64,000 bases of DNA, from positions 124,001 to 188,000 of the forward strand of contig NZ_JAHCKK010000001.1 in the NCBI RefSeq assembly GCF_026125825.1. The letters are read 5' to 3'. Position numbers and translations under genes: made by a program. The stretch comes from Hydrogenophaga sp. Lineage in GTDB: Bacteria; Pseudomonadota; Gammaproteobacteria; Burkholderiales; Burkholderiaceae_C. Positions 16,503 through 25,892 of this stretch are shown piece by piece (the stretch's first letter is position 1; every line of letters begins with the position of its first letter). The notes below the pieces were generated by a model. That model ran no database searches and was not told the DNA's origin. It worked only from the letters and a program-made list of their open reading frames with translations.

Positions 16503-17474
16503 TTAGGCGGTCAAGTTCTTCACAGCGCCTTGCGCCTTCTCCGAGGTCACAACGAGCGTGCCCTCGACCGACACCAGTTCCTTGGTGGTGTGACCCGTCT
16601 TCGCCAGAGGCTCGGACTTGTACCCGCCCAGGTAGGCGATGCCCATGTACTCAGGGTTGAGCACGAAGGCCGCGTTCTGGTTGGCCGTGCCCTGGATGTA
16701 GTTCGGCACGACGGTGAGTTCACCGAAGTCCGACATGTACACATCCGCGCCGCCGACAATCACGCCTTGCTTGCCCTTTTGCACGTTGTAGCGGTTCACG
16801 GCGATGCCGGCGAAGCCGGAGAACGTGACCTTGTGCGAAGGGGTCAGGCTGATCAGCGTAGCGAACTCACCCGAGTTGGTGAACACGCTTTGCAGCACGG
16901 TCTTCAGAAGCGTCTCGGTGAAGGTCCGGTTCGTGCCAGCGGTCTGAGCCGTGGTTGCCAGGCCCGAGGTGTGGGCCGGGGTTGCGCCAGAACCACCGTG
17001 CGAGATGTTGCTGTAGATCAGCGCGCCGAGACCTGCCGACTTGCGTGCGGTGGTCGAGTTGCCCTGAACTGCCACGTTGTCGGAAACCACCATGGCTTCC
17101 ACGTCGCGCTTCAGCTCAACCATGGCCTTGCTGACCTGGTACTTCATTTCCGAGGAGCGACCTGCGGACTTGGTCTTTTCCTGCGTGGTGGACACCGTCA
17201 CCGTCTTGTCGAACAGTTGCACGGTGTTCGCCACGCGGTCGGTTGCCGTCAGCGCGGAGCCGGTGCGATCGTCGCCTTCGATCACGGCGTTGTCCTTGTT
17301 GGGCGTGGCGAGGGCGTCACGTTGCCATTCATGGATGCGCTGGGTGGCCGAGAAGCGGCGGATCGAGGAGACGATGGGCGTCTTCTCGGGGGAAACCATG
17401 TAGATCTTGTCCTGCAAGTCTTCGCGGTTGCCGACAGCATCGTAGCTGTCGAAGGTGTTGGTAGGTTGGGTCAT
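16503..17474 (-). CDS. Major capsid protein (SU10/DUF5309 type)
   Basis: A 323-aa protein from ATG 17474; a TTG at 17486 is the less likely start. The N-terminus (NTFDSYDAVGNREDLQDKIY, then SPEKTPIVSSI) is the hallmark of the SU10-type major capsid family, an HK97-fold group. It follows the acidic coiled-coil scaffold gene and is followed by a terminator, as expected for the most highly expressed structural gene. Confidence 0.87.
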   Translation of the reverse strand: MTQPTNTFDSYDAVGNREDLQDKIYMVSPEKTPIVSSIRRFSATQRIHEWQRDALATPNKDNAVIEGDDRTGSALTATDRVANTVQLFDKTVTVSTTQEKTKSAGRSSEMKYQVSKAMVELKRDVEAMVVSDNVAVQGNSTTARKSAGLGALIYSNISHGGSGATPAHTSGLATTAQTAGTNRTFTETLLKTVLQSVFTNSGEFATLISLTPSHKVTFSGFAGIAVNRYNVQKGKQGVIVGGADVYMSDFGELTVVPNYIQGTANQNAAFVLNPEYMGIAYLGGYKSEPLAKTGHTTKELVSVEGTLVVTSEKAQGAVKNLTA

Positions 17475-17486
17475 TTCAGATTCCAA

Positions 17487-18383
17487 TCAAAGGAATGCGG
17501 CCAGATCCTCGACGCGCCCGTCCTTTTTCAGGCGGTCCAGTGCGGCCAGGTTGGTACGTTGTTTCGGTGGCGTGGCCGCTGGCTTGATCACCTTGGGCGC
17601 TTGCGTCACCTTCTGCATTGCTTGAGGCTTTGCGGCCTGCAATGCGCGCCACTTCATCGCGTCGTGGAGCACGTGCACGAATCGGGCATCAGGGTTGTCT
17701 TCAGAGATCGCCTTCAGCTCTGCCGGCGTGATGCCGTAGTGCTTCGTGGCGACGGACGCAATCTCCGCTGCGGTCTTCTCAGAAAAGTCCGGGATGTGCG
17801 TCTTCAGGTATTGCGTGCCATCTGCAAGCTTTTGCTGACGCTGGGCTTCCGTCAGTTGCTGCAGTTGGTTGCTTACCTGTTGCAACTCACCGTTCTTGTT
17901 CTGCGCTTCGCGCTGGAGCTGTTGGTAGGCAATGTGAAGCTGCGTTGCTTGGGTCGGGTCGTTCGCGGCCAGGCTCTGCCAGTCGATCTGCTCATACTGG
18001 GATAGCCGGTTCTTGATTTCCCGGAGTTCGACGGCTTTGTCGAACGTCTGCAACATCACGCGCTGGCGTTGCTCGACCACTTGGGTAAGCTGTTCGACCG
18101 CCTTGCGTTGCTCCGCTACCTCTTGCGTCTTCTGCGTGTAATCCGACTGTCGGAGCAGGGCCAACTTGATCTCTTTCGGGACCTTGTACGCCTTGCCCTC
18201 AAACTCCACCTCTTCAGATTCGTCTTCACCTTCGCCCTCAGCCTGCCCCTCGGTTTCATCGCCTTCTGCGACTTCCTCGGTTCCTGCTTCCTGCTCCAGT
18301 TCCTCGACGTTCTGCTCGGTGTTGTCATCCAGCAGATCAGCCACATCGGCAACTGACACTCCAGTTTCTTGGTTGGTGTCCAT
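17487..18383 (-). CDS. Capsid scaffolding protein
   Basis: A 298-aa protein. It has a very acidic N-terminus (residues 20-65, Glu/Asp-rich), long Gln/Glu coiled-coil helices through residues 75-190, and a basic Pro/Lys C-terminal tail that would bind capsid protein. This layout and the position just before the major capsid gene are typical of podovirus scaffold proteins. Confidence 0.8.
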   Translation of the reverse strand: MDTNQETGVSVADVADLLDDNTEQNVEELEQEAGTEEVAEGDETEGQAEGEGEDESEEVEFEGKAYKVPKEIKLALLRQSDYTQKTQEVAEQRKAVEQLTQVVEQRQRVMLQTFDKAVELREIKNRLSQYEQIDWQSLAANDPTQATQLHIAYQQLQREAQNKNGELQQVSNQLQQLTEAQRQQKLADGTQYLKTHIPDFSEKTAAEIASVATKHYGITPAELKAISEDNPDARFVHVLHDAMKWRALQAAKPQAMQKVTQAPKVIKPAATPPKQRTNLAALDRLKKDGRVEDLAAFL

Positions 18384-18400
18384 TCACGCTTCCTAAAATG

Positions 18401-18422
18401 AAAAAGCCCGCGAGAAGCGGGC
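18401..18422 (-). terminator. Intrinsic terminator upstream of the scaffold gene
   Basis: GCCCGCGAGAAGCGGGC (18406-18422) forms a hairpin. On the minus strand it is followed by TTTTT (18401-18405). It is the second of two tandem terminators in the 84-bp gap before the scaffold gene. Confidence 0.78.
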
Positions 18423-18424
18423 AT

Positions 18425-18447
18425 AAAAAAGGCCCACCGAAGTGGGC
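18425..18447 (-). terminator. Intrinsic terminator, first of a tandem pair
   Basis: GGCCCACCGAAGTGGGC (18431-18447) forms a hairpin with a TTCG-type loop on the minus strand and is followed by six T (18425-18430). It lies about 20 bp after the stop of the 95-aa gene. Confidence 0.8.
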
Positions 18448-18467
18448 GCAGTTCACCTTTCGATGAA

Positions 18468-18755
18468 TCAGGTTCCGAAGAGCTTGCGGATGCCGCGAGG
18501 CTCTTCAATTCGTTTCAGGTTGGCAGTCGCCAGCTTCCCGGTGTCCACATAGCCGATCAGGATCGCGCGGAACTTCTGCGCGGTCTTGGCGAGCTGCCAG
18601 AGGGTTTCCTTCCCCTCTTTGTCACGAGCCGGGCAGTCCATCCACTGATCGAAAACTTCCTTCTCGATCGCGTCCAGAGCCTCTTTCAGAAGCTCGTTCT
18701 CCAGCAGCGAGGCGGAGACTTGACCCCGGGTTTGTTGTGCGAGTAGATCGTCCAT
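18468..18755 (-). CDS. Small conserved phage head-region protein
   Basis: A 95-aa helical, charged protein. Its pattern (ENELLKEALDAIEKEVFDQW, then ETLWQLAKTAQKFRAIL) resembles short helical proteins encoded near the scaffold or capsid genes of many phages. No enzymatic motif. It starts one base after the stop of the 1043-aa gene, which points to translational coupling. Confidence 0.6.
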   Translation of the reverse strand: MDDLLAQQTRGQVSASLLENELLKEALDAIEKEVFDQWMDCPARDKEGKETLWQLAKTAQKFRAILIGYVDTGKLATANLKRIEEPRGIRKLFGT

Positions 18756-21700
18756 TTAGAGGCTCATGAGAAGAATCAACACATCGTCCTCATCCCGACT
18801 CATGGCCTGGATGCGGGCTATTTCGATCTGCGCCAGTTCGGCGGCTTGCTGTTCCTGCTGACGACGCCCCAGCTCGATCAGGATCGTGCGGTAGAGCGTC
18901 ATCCAGTCGAAGCCAGGCATCTCTGCCACCAGCGGGCCGATCGCCTCGCGAACCTCGCGCTTGAGCTCCTTTGCAGGTGCTGGCTGCTGGGCTTCTACTT
19001 GGCGCAGTGCAATGCGCTCGACCACGCGCACGACCTGAGAAACCTTCTGCTCGGCTTCTTCTTCGTCCAGCGCCTTGGGTTTGCGCTTCCACCACAGCTT
19101 CGGCGCGGTGTCGGTGATGACGAAACCGTGTGGCGAGCCGGTCGCTGGCGAAATGCCGTCACCCAGAATCTCCGCCGTGTCCGAGCCGGACTCCACGGCA
19201 TCCATGGTCCCGGTGCGGATCGATGCCGACCCTTCGGCATTGAATGTGTCAGAGCCGGTCTCTGTAACGACCAAGGAGCCCTGAACAACCACAACACCCG
19301 ACAGCGCGGCGGTGTCAGATCCAGACTCCGCGGCAGCAAGCGACCCAGTGACAACTACGTCACCCGTCGATGCAAACGTGTCGCTTCCCGACTCCGAAGC
19401 GTTCAGACTCCCGTTGATTCCGCCTGAAAGCGAGCCAGAAGCCGCGAACGTGTCTGAGCCCGACTCAGTGACCGTCAGAGCACCCTGAACCAGCACAAGG
19501 CCCGAGATGGCCGCAGTATCCGATCCAGCTTCAGTGACCGAAAGCGTGCCTTGTACAAGGACGGCTCCAGAGATCGCAGCGGTGTCACTACCGACCTCCG
19601 AAACACTCAGCGCACCTTCGACAAGAACCGTGCCAGCCAGTGACGCGGTATCGCTACCGGTCTCCGTCGCGTCGAGATCACCCGTCGCAACCGCGCCACC
19701 CTGGATGACTGCGGTGTCGCTTCCTGATTCCGTCGCGGCTAGATCGCCTTCAACCAGAACAGTCCCAGCGAGGGCTGCTGTATCACTGCCGGTTTCGGTG
19801 GCAGTCAGCGCGCCTTCCACCAACACCGTGCCAGACGATGCAATGGTGTCCGAGCCGCTTTCTGTGACAGCGAGCGTCCCGGTAACACCAGCGTCTGCCG
19901 CTTTCCTGACCACATAGGCCAGGGAAGCCCAGGAATCTCCTGCAATGTTCCACGTTCCGGCAGCTGCCGACTCGCTGTTGGTCGTCTCAAAATCCCGGCT
20001 TGCCAGAAGCCCCGCTACCGCGCCGCGATCGACGTTCGAGTGGGTTGACCAATGCGCCGCGAAGCCGGTGAATGGGTCATCGTCTGCCGCCAGGAACGAG
20101 ATCAGGCGTCCACCGCCATCCGTCGAGCCCAGCGAATAGGCCGGGGACAGGACTGCGGTTTCTGCGACTCCTGCGCTGGCTGCGGTGCTCGCCGCCCCGA
20201 TCGGGGTAGATGCGTCAAACTCACCGGCCGGGATCTTCAGGACCGCCGCCGTCCACTGTTCCGATGCGGCCGGCGTGAAGGTCCGAGTGCTCGCGCTCCA
20301 GCTGCCAGTGGCGATGTACCGCCAGGCCTCAATGCGGATTTCCGTGCTGTTCGATGCCACAGGCCCGGCAATGACCGTAGCCGTCTCGCCGTTCGGGCCG
20401 CTGGGCGCAGTTACGGTGCTCACCGTCGTGCTGTCGTCCCAGGCCAGATGGAACAGCAGCATGTCCCCAGCGACTGCCGCCGGGTGGCTCACCGCCCAGC
20501 TCGTGCTGGCCGTGTTGTTGCCACTCTCGACAACGTTGGACTCCAATGGCAGCGGCGCGGTAGGTGCCGCCGTAGCCATTGCAGCACTCTGAAAGGCTAT
20601 CGACACAATGGCCGATGCAAACGTGTCCTGCGTCGTGGCCGAAACTGGCCCGCTGTCTGCCGCGTACTGTCGCAATCGGCTGCACAGCCAGTAGCCAATA
20701 GCTCCTGTCGTCTCGTTCGTGCCGATGCTGGTCCAGCCCGACTCGTTTGTGGCATAGCCGCCGGAAGTGGTGCTCAGCCGAGCATCGAGCGCTACCACCA
20801 TGGCCGGGGCAACCACCGATACCGATGTGGTGCCCGGAACCGTGCCGCCCGTCCCGGCATGCCCCGTATCCATGGCGCTGACCGGGCTGCTGCGGTCCAC
20901 GTCCTGCATGAACGAGACCCAGCAATTCGCCCCAGCCAGCGAGCTACCAGCATCCAGGGCAATCGTCAGGCTGCGGCCCGTGCCGGTAATCTGCACCTCG
21001 GCATGGAACACCGCCACGCCCACCGAGGTGGTTAGGTTGTCCTCATTCTCCGTGGCGACGAACGTGCCGCAGAAGTTGCCCGAGATCGACGCCACGTTGA
21101 ACGTAGCAACCGAGTTCGATGACCAGGCAACGTGAACGACAACACGGTCGGCCCATCTCGGGACCGTGACAGAAAGCGCGCCTGGCGTAGCGGTCTCACC
21201 CAGGCTGAAGAACTGCGGCGTGCCCAGCGGCGTGGCGCGCAGGTAGATCTCAGAGCCATCCCCGCAAGGCACAAGCGGGTTGTCAATCAGGTCGGGCTCA
21301 CTGCCCACCGTGTCATTGAATCGGCCGCTGCCCGCCTCCATTGGCCAATCGTGCAGCAGGCCCCGAGTGCGCGCCGGGACCGTCGAGCGGAACTCACGCC
21401 GCCATTCGGCCTCGGTCAGAACGCCCGACCACATGCGCCAGCGCGCAATGGTGCAGTCGATGAACCCGCTTACTTCCCCGTAGCCGCCGATCTGGAACGA
21501 CCGATCACCCGGCGTGCCAGCATCCGGGGCATACGCAAGGCTCAGGATCACAACCCCATCCAGCCGCGCCCGCAGCGTGCCAGCGTCGTGCTCAATACTC
21601 AGGTTGTACTCACCAGGCGGAAGCGCGTAGTTGCCGCTGGTGGTGGTCGTTCCACCCTGCCGGCCGCGCAGCTGCACATTGGTGCCGCTGGCGCTGGCGA

Positions 21701-21887
21701 ACAGGCCCCAGTAGTTCGTTGCCGCCAGGTCGCCGAAAAATCCGCAGACGAGGGAGTCAAGGCCCTCGGTCGCCTCGATGCGCAGCCGGCCGCCGGCCGA
21801 AAGCGCCGTGTTCAGCGCGGGGACAGTGTGGCCATCAGGCTCGTAGACGTAGACCGCTTGAAGGTCTGTGTCGATCCGAATGGCCAT
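18756..21887 (-). CDS. Giant modular structural protein: LamG-like domain plus GSDT repeats
   Basis: A 1043-aa protein. Residues 1-190 form a concanavalin/LamG-like jelly roll (GGRLRIEATEGLDSLVCGFF, and WRMWSGVLTEAEWRREF near its end), a fold that often binds sugars. Residues 210-430 and 440-670 are two further beta-rich modules with Ser/Thr/Gly-rich linkers. Residues 675-907 are eleven tandem repeats of about 22 aa centred on E-x-GSDT. The last 110 residues are charged helices (KELKREVREAIGPLVAEMPG) that could attach to the head. The position between portal and scaffold genes suggests a head fibre or decoration protein. No family name is certain. Confidence 0.65.
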   Translation of the reverse strand: MAIRIDTDLQAVYVYEPDGHTVPALNTALSAGGRLRIEATEGLDSLVCGFFGDLAATNYWGLFASASGTNVQLRGRQGGTTTTSGNYALPPGEYNLSIEHDAGTLRARLDGVVILSLAYAPDAGTPGDRSFQIGGYGEVSGFIDCTIARWRMWSGVLTEAEWRREFRSTVPARTRGLLHDWPMEAGSGRFNDTVGSEPDLIDNPLVPCGDGSEIYLRATPLGTPQFFSLGETATPGALSVTVPRWADRVVVHVAWSSNSVATFNVASISGNFCGTFVATENEDNLTTSVGVAVFHAEVQITGTGRSLTIALDAGSSLAGANCWVSFMQDVDRSSPVSAMDTGHAGTGGTVPGTTSVSVVAPAMVVALDARLSTTSGGYATNESGWTSIGTNETTGAIGYWLCSRLRQYAADSGPVSATTQDTFASAIVSIAFQSAAMATAAPTAPLPLESNVVESGNNTASTSWAVSHPAAVAGDMLLFHLAWDDSTTVSTVTAPSGPNGETATVIAGPVASNSTEIRIEAWRYIATGSWSASTRTFTPAASEQWTAAVLKIPAGEFDASTPIGAASTAASAGVAETAVLSPAYSLGSTDGGGRLISFLAADDDPFTGFAAHWSTHSNVDRGAVAGLLASRDFETTNSESAAAGTWNIAGDSWASLAYVVRKAADAGVTGTLAVTESGSDTIASSGTVLVEGALTATETGSDTAALAGTVLVEGDLAATESGSDTAVIQGGAVATGDLDATETGSDTASLAGTVLVEGALSVSEVGSDTAAISGAVLVQGTLSVTEAGSDTAAISGLVLVQGALTVTESGSDTFAASGSLSGGINGSLNASESGSDTFASTGDVVVTGSLAAAESGSDTAALSGVVVVQGSLVVTETGSDTFNAEGSASIRTGTMDAVESGSDTAEILGDGISPATGSPHGFVITDTAPKLWWKRKPKALDEEEAEQKVSQVVRVVERIALRQVEAQQPAPAKELKREVREAIGPLVAEMPGFDWMTLYRTILIELGRRQQEQQAAELAQIEIARIQAMSRDEDDVLILLMSL
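19165..19865 (-). repeat. Eleven tandem 66-bp coding repeats (22-aa GSDT units)
   Basis: Eleven consecutive units share the pattern [TSAV]-E-x-GSDT followed by four residues, Gly, a short hydrophobic strand (VLVEG, VLVQG or similar) and a two- to four-residue link. Most units are exactly 22 aa; two are 23-24 aa. Codon choice varies between units, so they are diverged rather than freshly copied. Repeat number could change by recombination. Confidence 0.8.
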
Positions 21888-21906
21888 CGCTCAGCCTATC
21901 CGGGTA

Positions 21907-22287
21907 TCAGGCAGCGTGCGTGATGACAGCGGAAGAGATCGTGACCGTCTGGCCGGCCGTGATGCTGGTGCTGTCCAAGATCACGTCAGTGCCAGAAGTG
22001 CCCACCGTCAAGCCGGTGATGATGTCCGTACCGCCCGATGCCGTGCGAATGCGCGCAGCAGCAGCGGTTCCACTGTTGTCCGCAGAAGTGTCGCTTTTCG
22101 GGAAGCCCGAGAGGGTCAGCACACCCGCACCCGTTGCAGCACCTGCGATGGGGTTGTTGAGCGTGATCGTAGCCAGGATCGACGCCATGCCGGTGGTGCC
22201 GATTTCAAGCACAGCGGTGGTGCCGGCTTGGGAGACAACCGCTGCCATGCGGGCGATTTTGACGGCGTTGGTGTATGTGACTGACAT
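21907..22287 (-). CDS. Head decoration or fibre-like protein candidate
   Basis: A 126-aa Thr/Ala/Gly-rich beta protein lying between the portal and the LamG-repeat protein genes. It starts MSVTYTNAVKIARMAAVV and contains strand-rich GTSGTDVILDSTSITAGQTVTI, a composition typical of capsid decoration or fibre-base proteins. No enzymatic motif. Assigned from composition and place. Confidence 0.5.
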   Translation of the reverse strand: MSVTYTNAVKIARMAAVVSQAGTTAVLEIGTTGMASILATITLNNPIAGAATGAGVLTLSGFPKSDTSADNSGTAAAARIRTASGGTDIITGLTVGTSGTDVILDSTSITAGQTVTISSAVITHAA

Positions 22288-22296
22288 GCTTTTTCC

Positions 22297-24585
22297 TTAC
22301 TGAATGCCAATTGCACGGCCATCCTGGCCACGCGCGATGGGGCGGAATGCCCCGTTGATCTCCACACCCACGGTTTCACCCGTCTCCGGGTCTCGGACCA
22401 GGCTGCGGGGTGCGTTCATTGATTCCTGGATAGCTTGCAAGCCCTGGATCACTGCCATCAGAAGCTCGGTTTGCGACGGCTGAGACTCCATTTCCACGCC
22501 CTCTTCATCCATCGGCTCGGATGCCGCAGCCACATCGGCCTTCATGCCCTCCATCTGAAGCTTGAAGATGCGATCGCGCTCGGCTTGCTCGGCTTTGAAT
22601 GCCAGCTCGGCGTTGAACTGCTCGCGTTCCTGCGCCATCTGCGCAGCCGACTTCTCGCGGTCCATCTGGAACTGAGCCACGTCCTTTTGCTGCTGCTGTT
22701 GAAGCTTTTCCTTCTCAAGCATGACCTTCGGATCAGGCGGGGGCGGGCCGGGTGGTGGTGTTTGCACCGTGTCGGGGTCGGTCCAGAACTCGCCCGGGTT
22801 CTTGAAGCCAGCGTTCTCGATCAGTCGAGCCTGCAGGTTGTAGATGTTCTTCGGCGTGATCAGCTTTCCAGCCAGAGGACTGGCGATCGCCGCAGCCTGG
22901 GCCTGTGCCACTTGCTGCAGGAAGGCGCTTTGCTGGATCGCATCCCCCGTGCCAATGCCGACGTTGATCGACATGTCGTATTGATCGCGCCACTCCTGCG
23001 GATCGTAGGAGACGAATTTCCCGTTCAGGCGATAGCTGATCTTCTCCATGCCGAAATCGGTCAGGGTCTTGAAGATGCCCCGGAACATCGGTGCCACAAG
23101 AGCCTCGGCCACGATGCGCGCCATGAGCTTCTGCCGCTTCTGGCTGGCATTCATGATCATGCCGATGCCGGTCGCGGTCTTGTTCAGGCTGTTGGAGTCC
23201 AGCCCTTGCGAGTAGCGCGTGTAACCCGTTCGGTTCTCTTTGGCGACATTGAGCTGTTCAAGCATCGGCATGGCTTCGATGCCCTGCCAGCGCTCTTGAT
23301 ACGGGCGAATGGCCCCTGCGGCCTTCTCGCGCAGGATGCCGCCAGGACGGCGATTCAGTAGGTCGTCAATGTTGGCCAGCGGCCCATTGTTGTTTTCAAG
23401 AACAACCGTTTCCTGGTTGTTTGCCAGCGCCAGGTTGTCGAGCTGCTGCCGCCAGATCTCGGTGTGGATGCGCTGGAAGTCTTCAACCAGATCAGCAACA
23501 GACAGGCCGTTGAACTGGTGGGTTAGGATGTAAGGCGTCCACGCAGCCATCGGCACGTGCGAGCATTCCTCGTTCTCCAGCACCAGATTGCCCAAGCGGA
23601 CGATGTGCCGACGTTCAGCGATGCCGTCACCGTCGAAGTCAACGAGGACGTACTCATCGCGCAGGTAGCCACGAACCATCGATTCATCGAGTTCGTTGTC
23701 GTCCTGCCACCAGCCCCATTTCCCACCACGTTGGGTCTCGCGGTAGTCGCCGTCTGCCGTGTGCTCGTCGTTCTGAGCAGCTTTCAGCTCATCGACAGTG
23801 ACTTTGTAGCCCATCTGGTTGATGTCGCTTAGCGTCTTCTCGACCACATGAGCCACATACGGGCATTCGTCCAGCAGGATCGAGTCATGCCGGCGAGAGA
23901 TTTGCATCTCATCTGGCGGCACAGACACCACCTTGACGCTGCCTTTTTCCTCGATCGTCTTGATCTTGACGTTGTATCGAACAGGCACAGGAGGGGCGGC
24001 CATGCCCATCTCGGCATACTGCTGCTCGATAGCCTGGATCTGCTGCTGCTCTTCAGGCGTCGGCTCGACCTCTTCCTGCTCCAGAACCTCGGCCTTCGGG
24101 TTGGTCGTCAGAAAGACCGCGAGCTGCATCTCATCAACACCGCGATACCGCGTAAAGATCGGCGTGCGCTTCTTCTCGTAGTACCACTTGACCCCGCCCG
24201 TCTTGAGCATGAGCCCGTCTTTGATCGCGCTGTAGAGGATCAGGAAACCGTTATTCTGCTTGTAGAACACGTAATTGCAGGCGTTTGTCACCTGCTCTGC
24301 GCTTTCCTCATCCTCCGGGCCTACTGGCTCGAAGACCACCGCCTTGTCAGACCCGGTGAACACCTCGATCAGGTCAGGAAGAATGCCCTCCACAGCGTCG
24401 AACACGTCAGAAGCGACGACGGACGATCGGCCTTCCTCCTCGGTGCCGTAGGGCTCGCGCATGTAGCTGCGCATGGACTTCACGCGATCGGACGCAATTT
24501 CCCCTTCGGTGAAGTGAAAGGCTTGGGAAGCCTCCTCATCGAGGAATTGCAGCAGATCTTGTTCGGTCATCTTCATGTTGTTCAA
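22297..24585 (-). CDS. Portal protein (P22-like, podovirus)
   Basis: A 762-aa protein; the ATG at 24585 overlaps the TerL stop. The length fits P22-type portals (about 725 aa). It has the usual N-terminal part (GRSSVVASDVFDAVEGILPDL, then the EDEESAEQVTNACNYVF clip region), a middle stem-wing part with the ATGIGMIMNASQKRQK block, and a long helical, Gln-rich barrel-like C-terminus (residues 640-720). It forms the twelve-subunit ring through which DNA is packaged. Confidence 0.88.
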   Translation of the reverse strand: MNNMKMTEQDLLQFLDEEASQAFHFTEGEIASDRVKSMRSYMREPYGTEEEGRSSVVASDVFDAVEGILPDLIEVFTGSDKAVVFEPVGPEDEESAEQVTNACNYVFYKQNNGFLILYSAIKDGLMLKTGGVKWYYEKKRTPIFTRYRGVDEMQLAVFLTTNPKAEVLEQEEVEPTPEEQQQIQAIEQQYAEMGMAAPPVPVRYNVKIKTIEEKGSVKVVSVPPDEMQISRRHDSILLDECPYVAHVVEKTLSDINQMGYKVTVDELKAAQNDEHTADGDYRETQRGGKWGWWQDDNELDESMVRGYLRDEYVLVDFDGDGIAERRHIVRLGNLVLENEECSHVPMAAWTPYILTHQFNGLSVADLVEDFQRIHTEIWRQQLDNLALANNQETVVLENNNGPLANIDDLLNRRPGGILREKAAGAIRPYQERWQGIEAMPMLEQLNVAKENRTGYTRYSQGLDSNSLNKTATGIGMIMNASQKRQKLMARIVAEALVAPMFRGIFKTLTDFGMEKISYRLNGKFVSYDPQEWRDQYDMSINVGIGTGDAIQQSAFLQQVAQAQAAAIASPLAGKLITPKNIYNLQARLIENAGFKNPGEFWTDPDTVQTPPPGPPPPDPKVMLEKEKLQQQQQKDVAQFQMDREKSAAQMAQEREQFNAELAFKAEQAERDRIFKLQMEGMKADVAAASEPMDEEGVEMESQPSQTELLMAVIQGLQAIQESMNAPRSLVRDPETGETVGVEINGAFRPIARGQDGRAIGIQ

Positions 24586-25892
24586 GCCACTCGGCGATTC
24601 CTGTAAACGATGGGTTTTGGCCCGGTGGCCGATGGCAGCTCATAGGCCACGCACATCAAGCCGAACGCATCGGAGCTGTGCGAAGCCCAGTCGTGATCAG
24701 GTCCGAGGCCAATTCCTCGCGCCTCATCCCTCTTTTCGTGATACCAGCCCAAGGCATCTAGCCCTGGCTGAGTCGTGGCCTCGTTGAACCACATGGACGG
24801 GAACAACCTGCGGGCCGCTTCAACCCGCAACATCGCCGCTCCCTTGCCCTGGTTCGGCACGACCGTGACGGCGTATCCCGCCTGCTCGAATGCCGAGCGG
24901 TAGGAAACGTCATTCACCTTGTCTTGTTGATCGCCGTCATGCGGCAACCAGATTTGCGCCTTGTCTGGCGTGTAGCCCTGCGACCTCAACCAGTTCAGGT
25001 GAGCCGCGATTGGCTGGCCTTGCTGCTCGTAGTGGTTGACCACCCGAATTTCTCGGCCAATAAACTGCACCGCCCAGAACACGAAGTTGTCAGCCTTCGC
25101 GCCAGTCCCGCCAATGTCCGCAAACAGGCGGATGGTCATCAGAGGATCAGCAGCTACACGACCAATGCGGTTCTCGGCCTTGGCCTGGGTCAACGCTTGA
25201 GCGAAGTAAGCACCTTCGACCACAGACACATGGGCTCCTTCCCATACATGGTCATACTGGTCGGGTCGCTCGATCAGATCCCGCTGACGCTCTCGTTCAA
25301 GCTTCGCCGGGAACTTAGGGTTATCGCGCCAGTTGAGCGTGACGATCTTGATTCGTGGATCGCTTGATCCGCAGAACCTCTTTTCGACCGATGCGTTCTT
25401 GCGCTTCGGGTTCCAAGTTATCCACAGCTCAGCATTCCAGCCTTCTCCTTCTTCGCGAAGGGTCGGGACCACAACAGTCCACGCCTCATCGGTGACAGGC
25501 TCGGCCTCATCCACCCATAAGACCAGAACCCGGCCTTTTGACTTGATGCTGCCAACGTTGCGATCCAGGCCAACGAACGTGAACCAGATCCGGCCATCGC
25601 GGCTTTTGATGTACTTCTCGCCGACCTCGTAGTAAGCGGCCAGCGCGGGCTCATCCTCAATTGCCCGCTTGCACTCTTCAAGGCTGGAGTCTTCCAGCGA
25701 GTTCATGAACTGCCGGCCGCACACCAACTGCCCGGTGACACCAGCCAAGCCATAGCGCATGCCGAAAACGGCAATCATCTTGGCGAAGCTTCGGGTCTTG
25801 GCCGACCCACGCCCGCCCTTTGCACCTCTTACATCAGCCTCACCCTCGAAAACCGGGATCAGCTTCGGAGGTAGCGCGATGTCAACTTGCAC
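24582..25892 (-). CDS. terL: Terminase large subunit
   Basis: A 436-aa packaging motor of the Terminase_3 (PBSX) group. The ATPase domain has Walker A GGRGSAKT (residues 26-33) and Walker B VLVLWVDEAE (Asp128, Glu129). The C-terminal nuclease domain carries acidic residues around RLFADIGGTGAKAD (about 252-266) and in DHDWASHSSDAFG near the end. It opens with GTG at 25892, overlapping the small terminase gene by 11 bp. It cuts and pumps the concatemer into the prohead through the portal encoded next. Confidence 0.93.
   Translation of the reverse strand: MQVDIALPPKLIPVFEGEADVRGAKGGRGSAKTRSFAKMIAVFGMRYGLAGVTGQLVCGRQFMNSLEDSSLEECKRAIEDEPALAAYYEVGEKYIKSRDGRIWFTFVGLDRNVGSIKSKGRVLVLWVDEAEPVTDEAWTVVVPTLREEGEGWNAELWITWNPKRKNASVEKRFCGSSDPRIKIVTLNWRDNPKFPAKLERERQRDLIERPDQYDHVWEGAHVSVVEGAYFAQALTQAKAENRIGRVAADPLMTIRLFADIGGTGAKADNFVFWAVQFIGREIRVVNHYEQQGQPIAAHLNWLRSQGYTPDKAQIWLPHDGDQQDKVNDVSYRSAFEQAGYAVTVVPNQGKGAAMLRVEAARRLFPSMWFNEATTQPGLDALGWYHEKRDEARGIGLGPDHDWASHSSDAFGLMCVAYELPSATGPKPIVYRNRRVA

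Noticed and set aside
16530-18005. A 491-codon open frame on the plus strand
   Set aside because: It is antisense to the capsid and scaffold genes, with His/Leu/Arg-heavy composition and no motifs. It is a shadow caused by codon bias.
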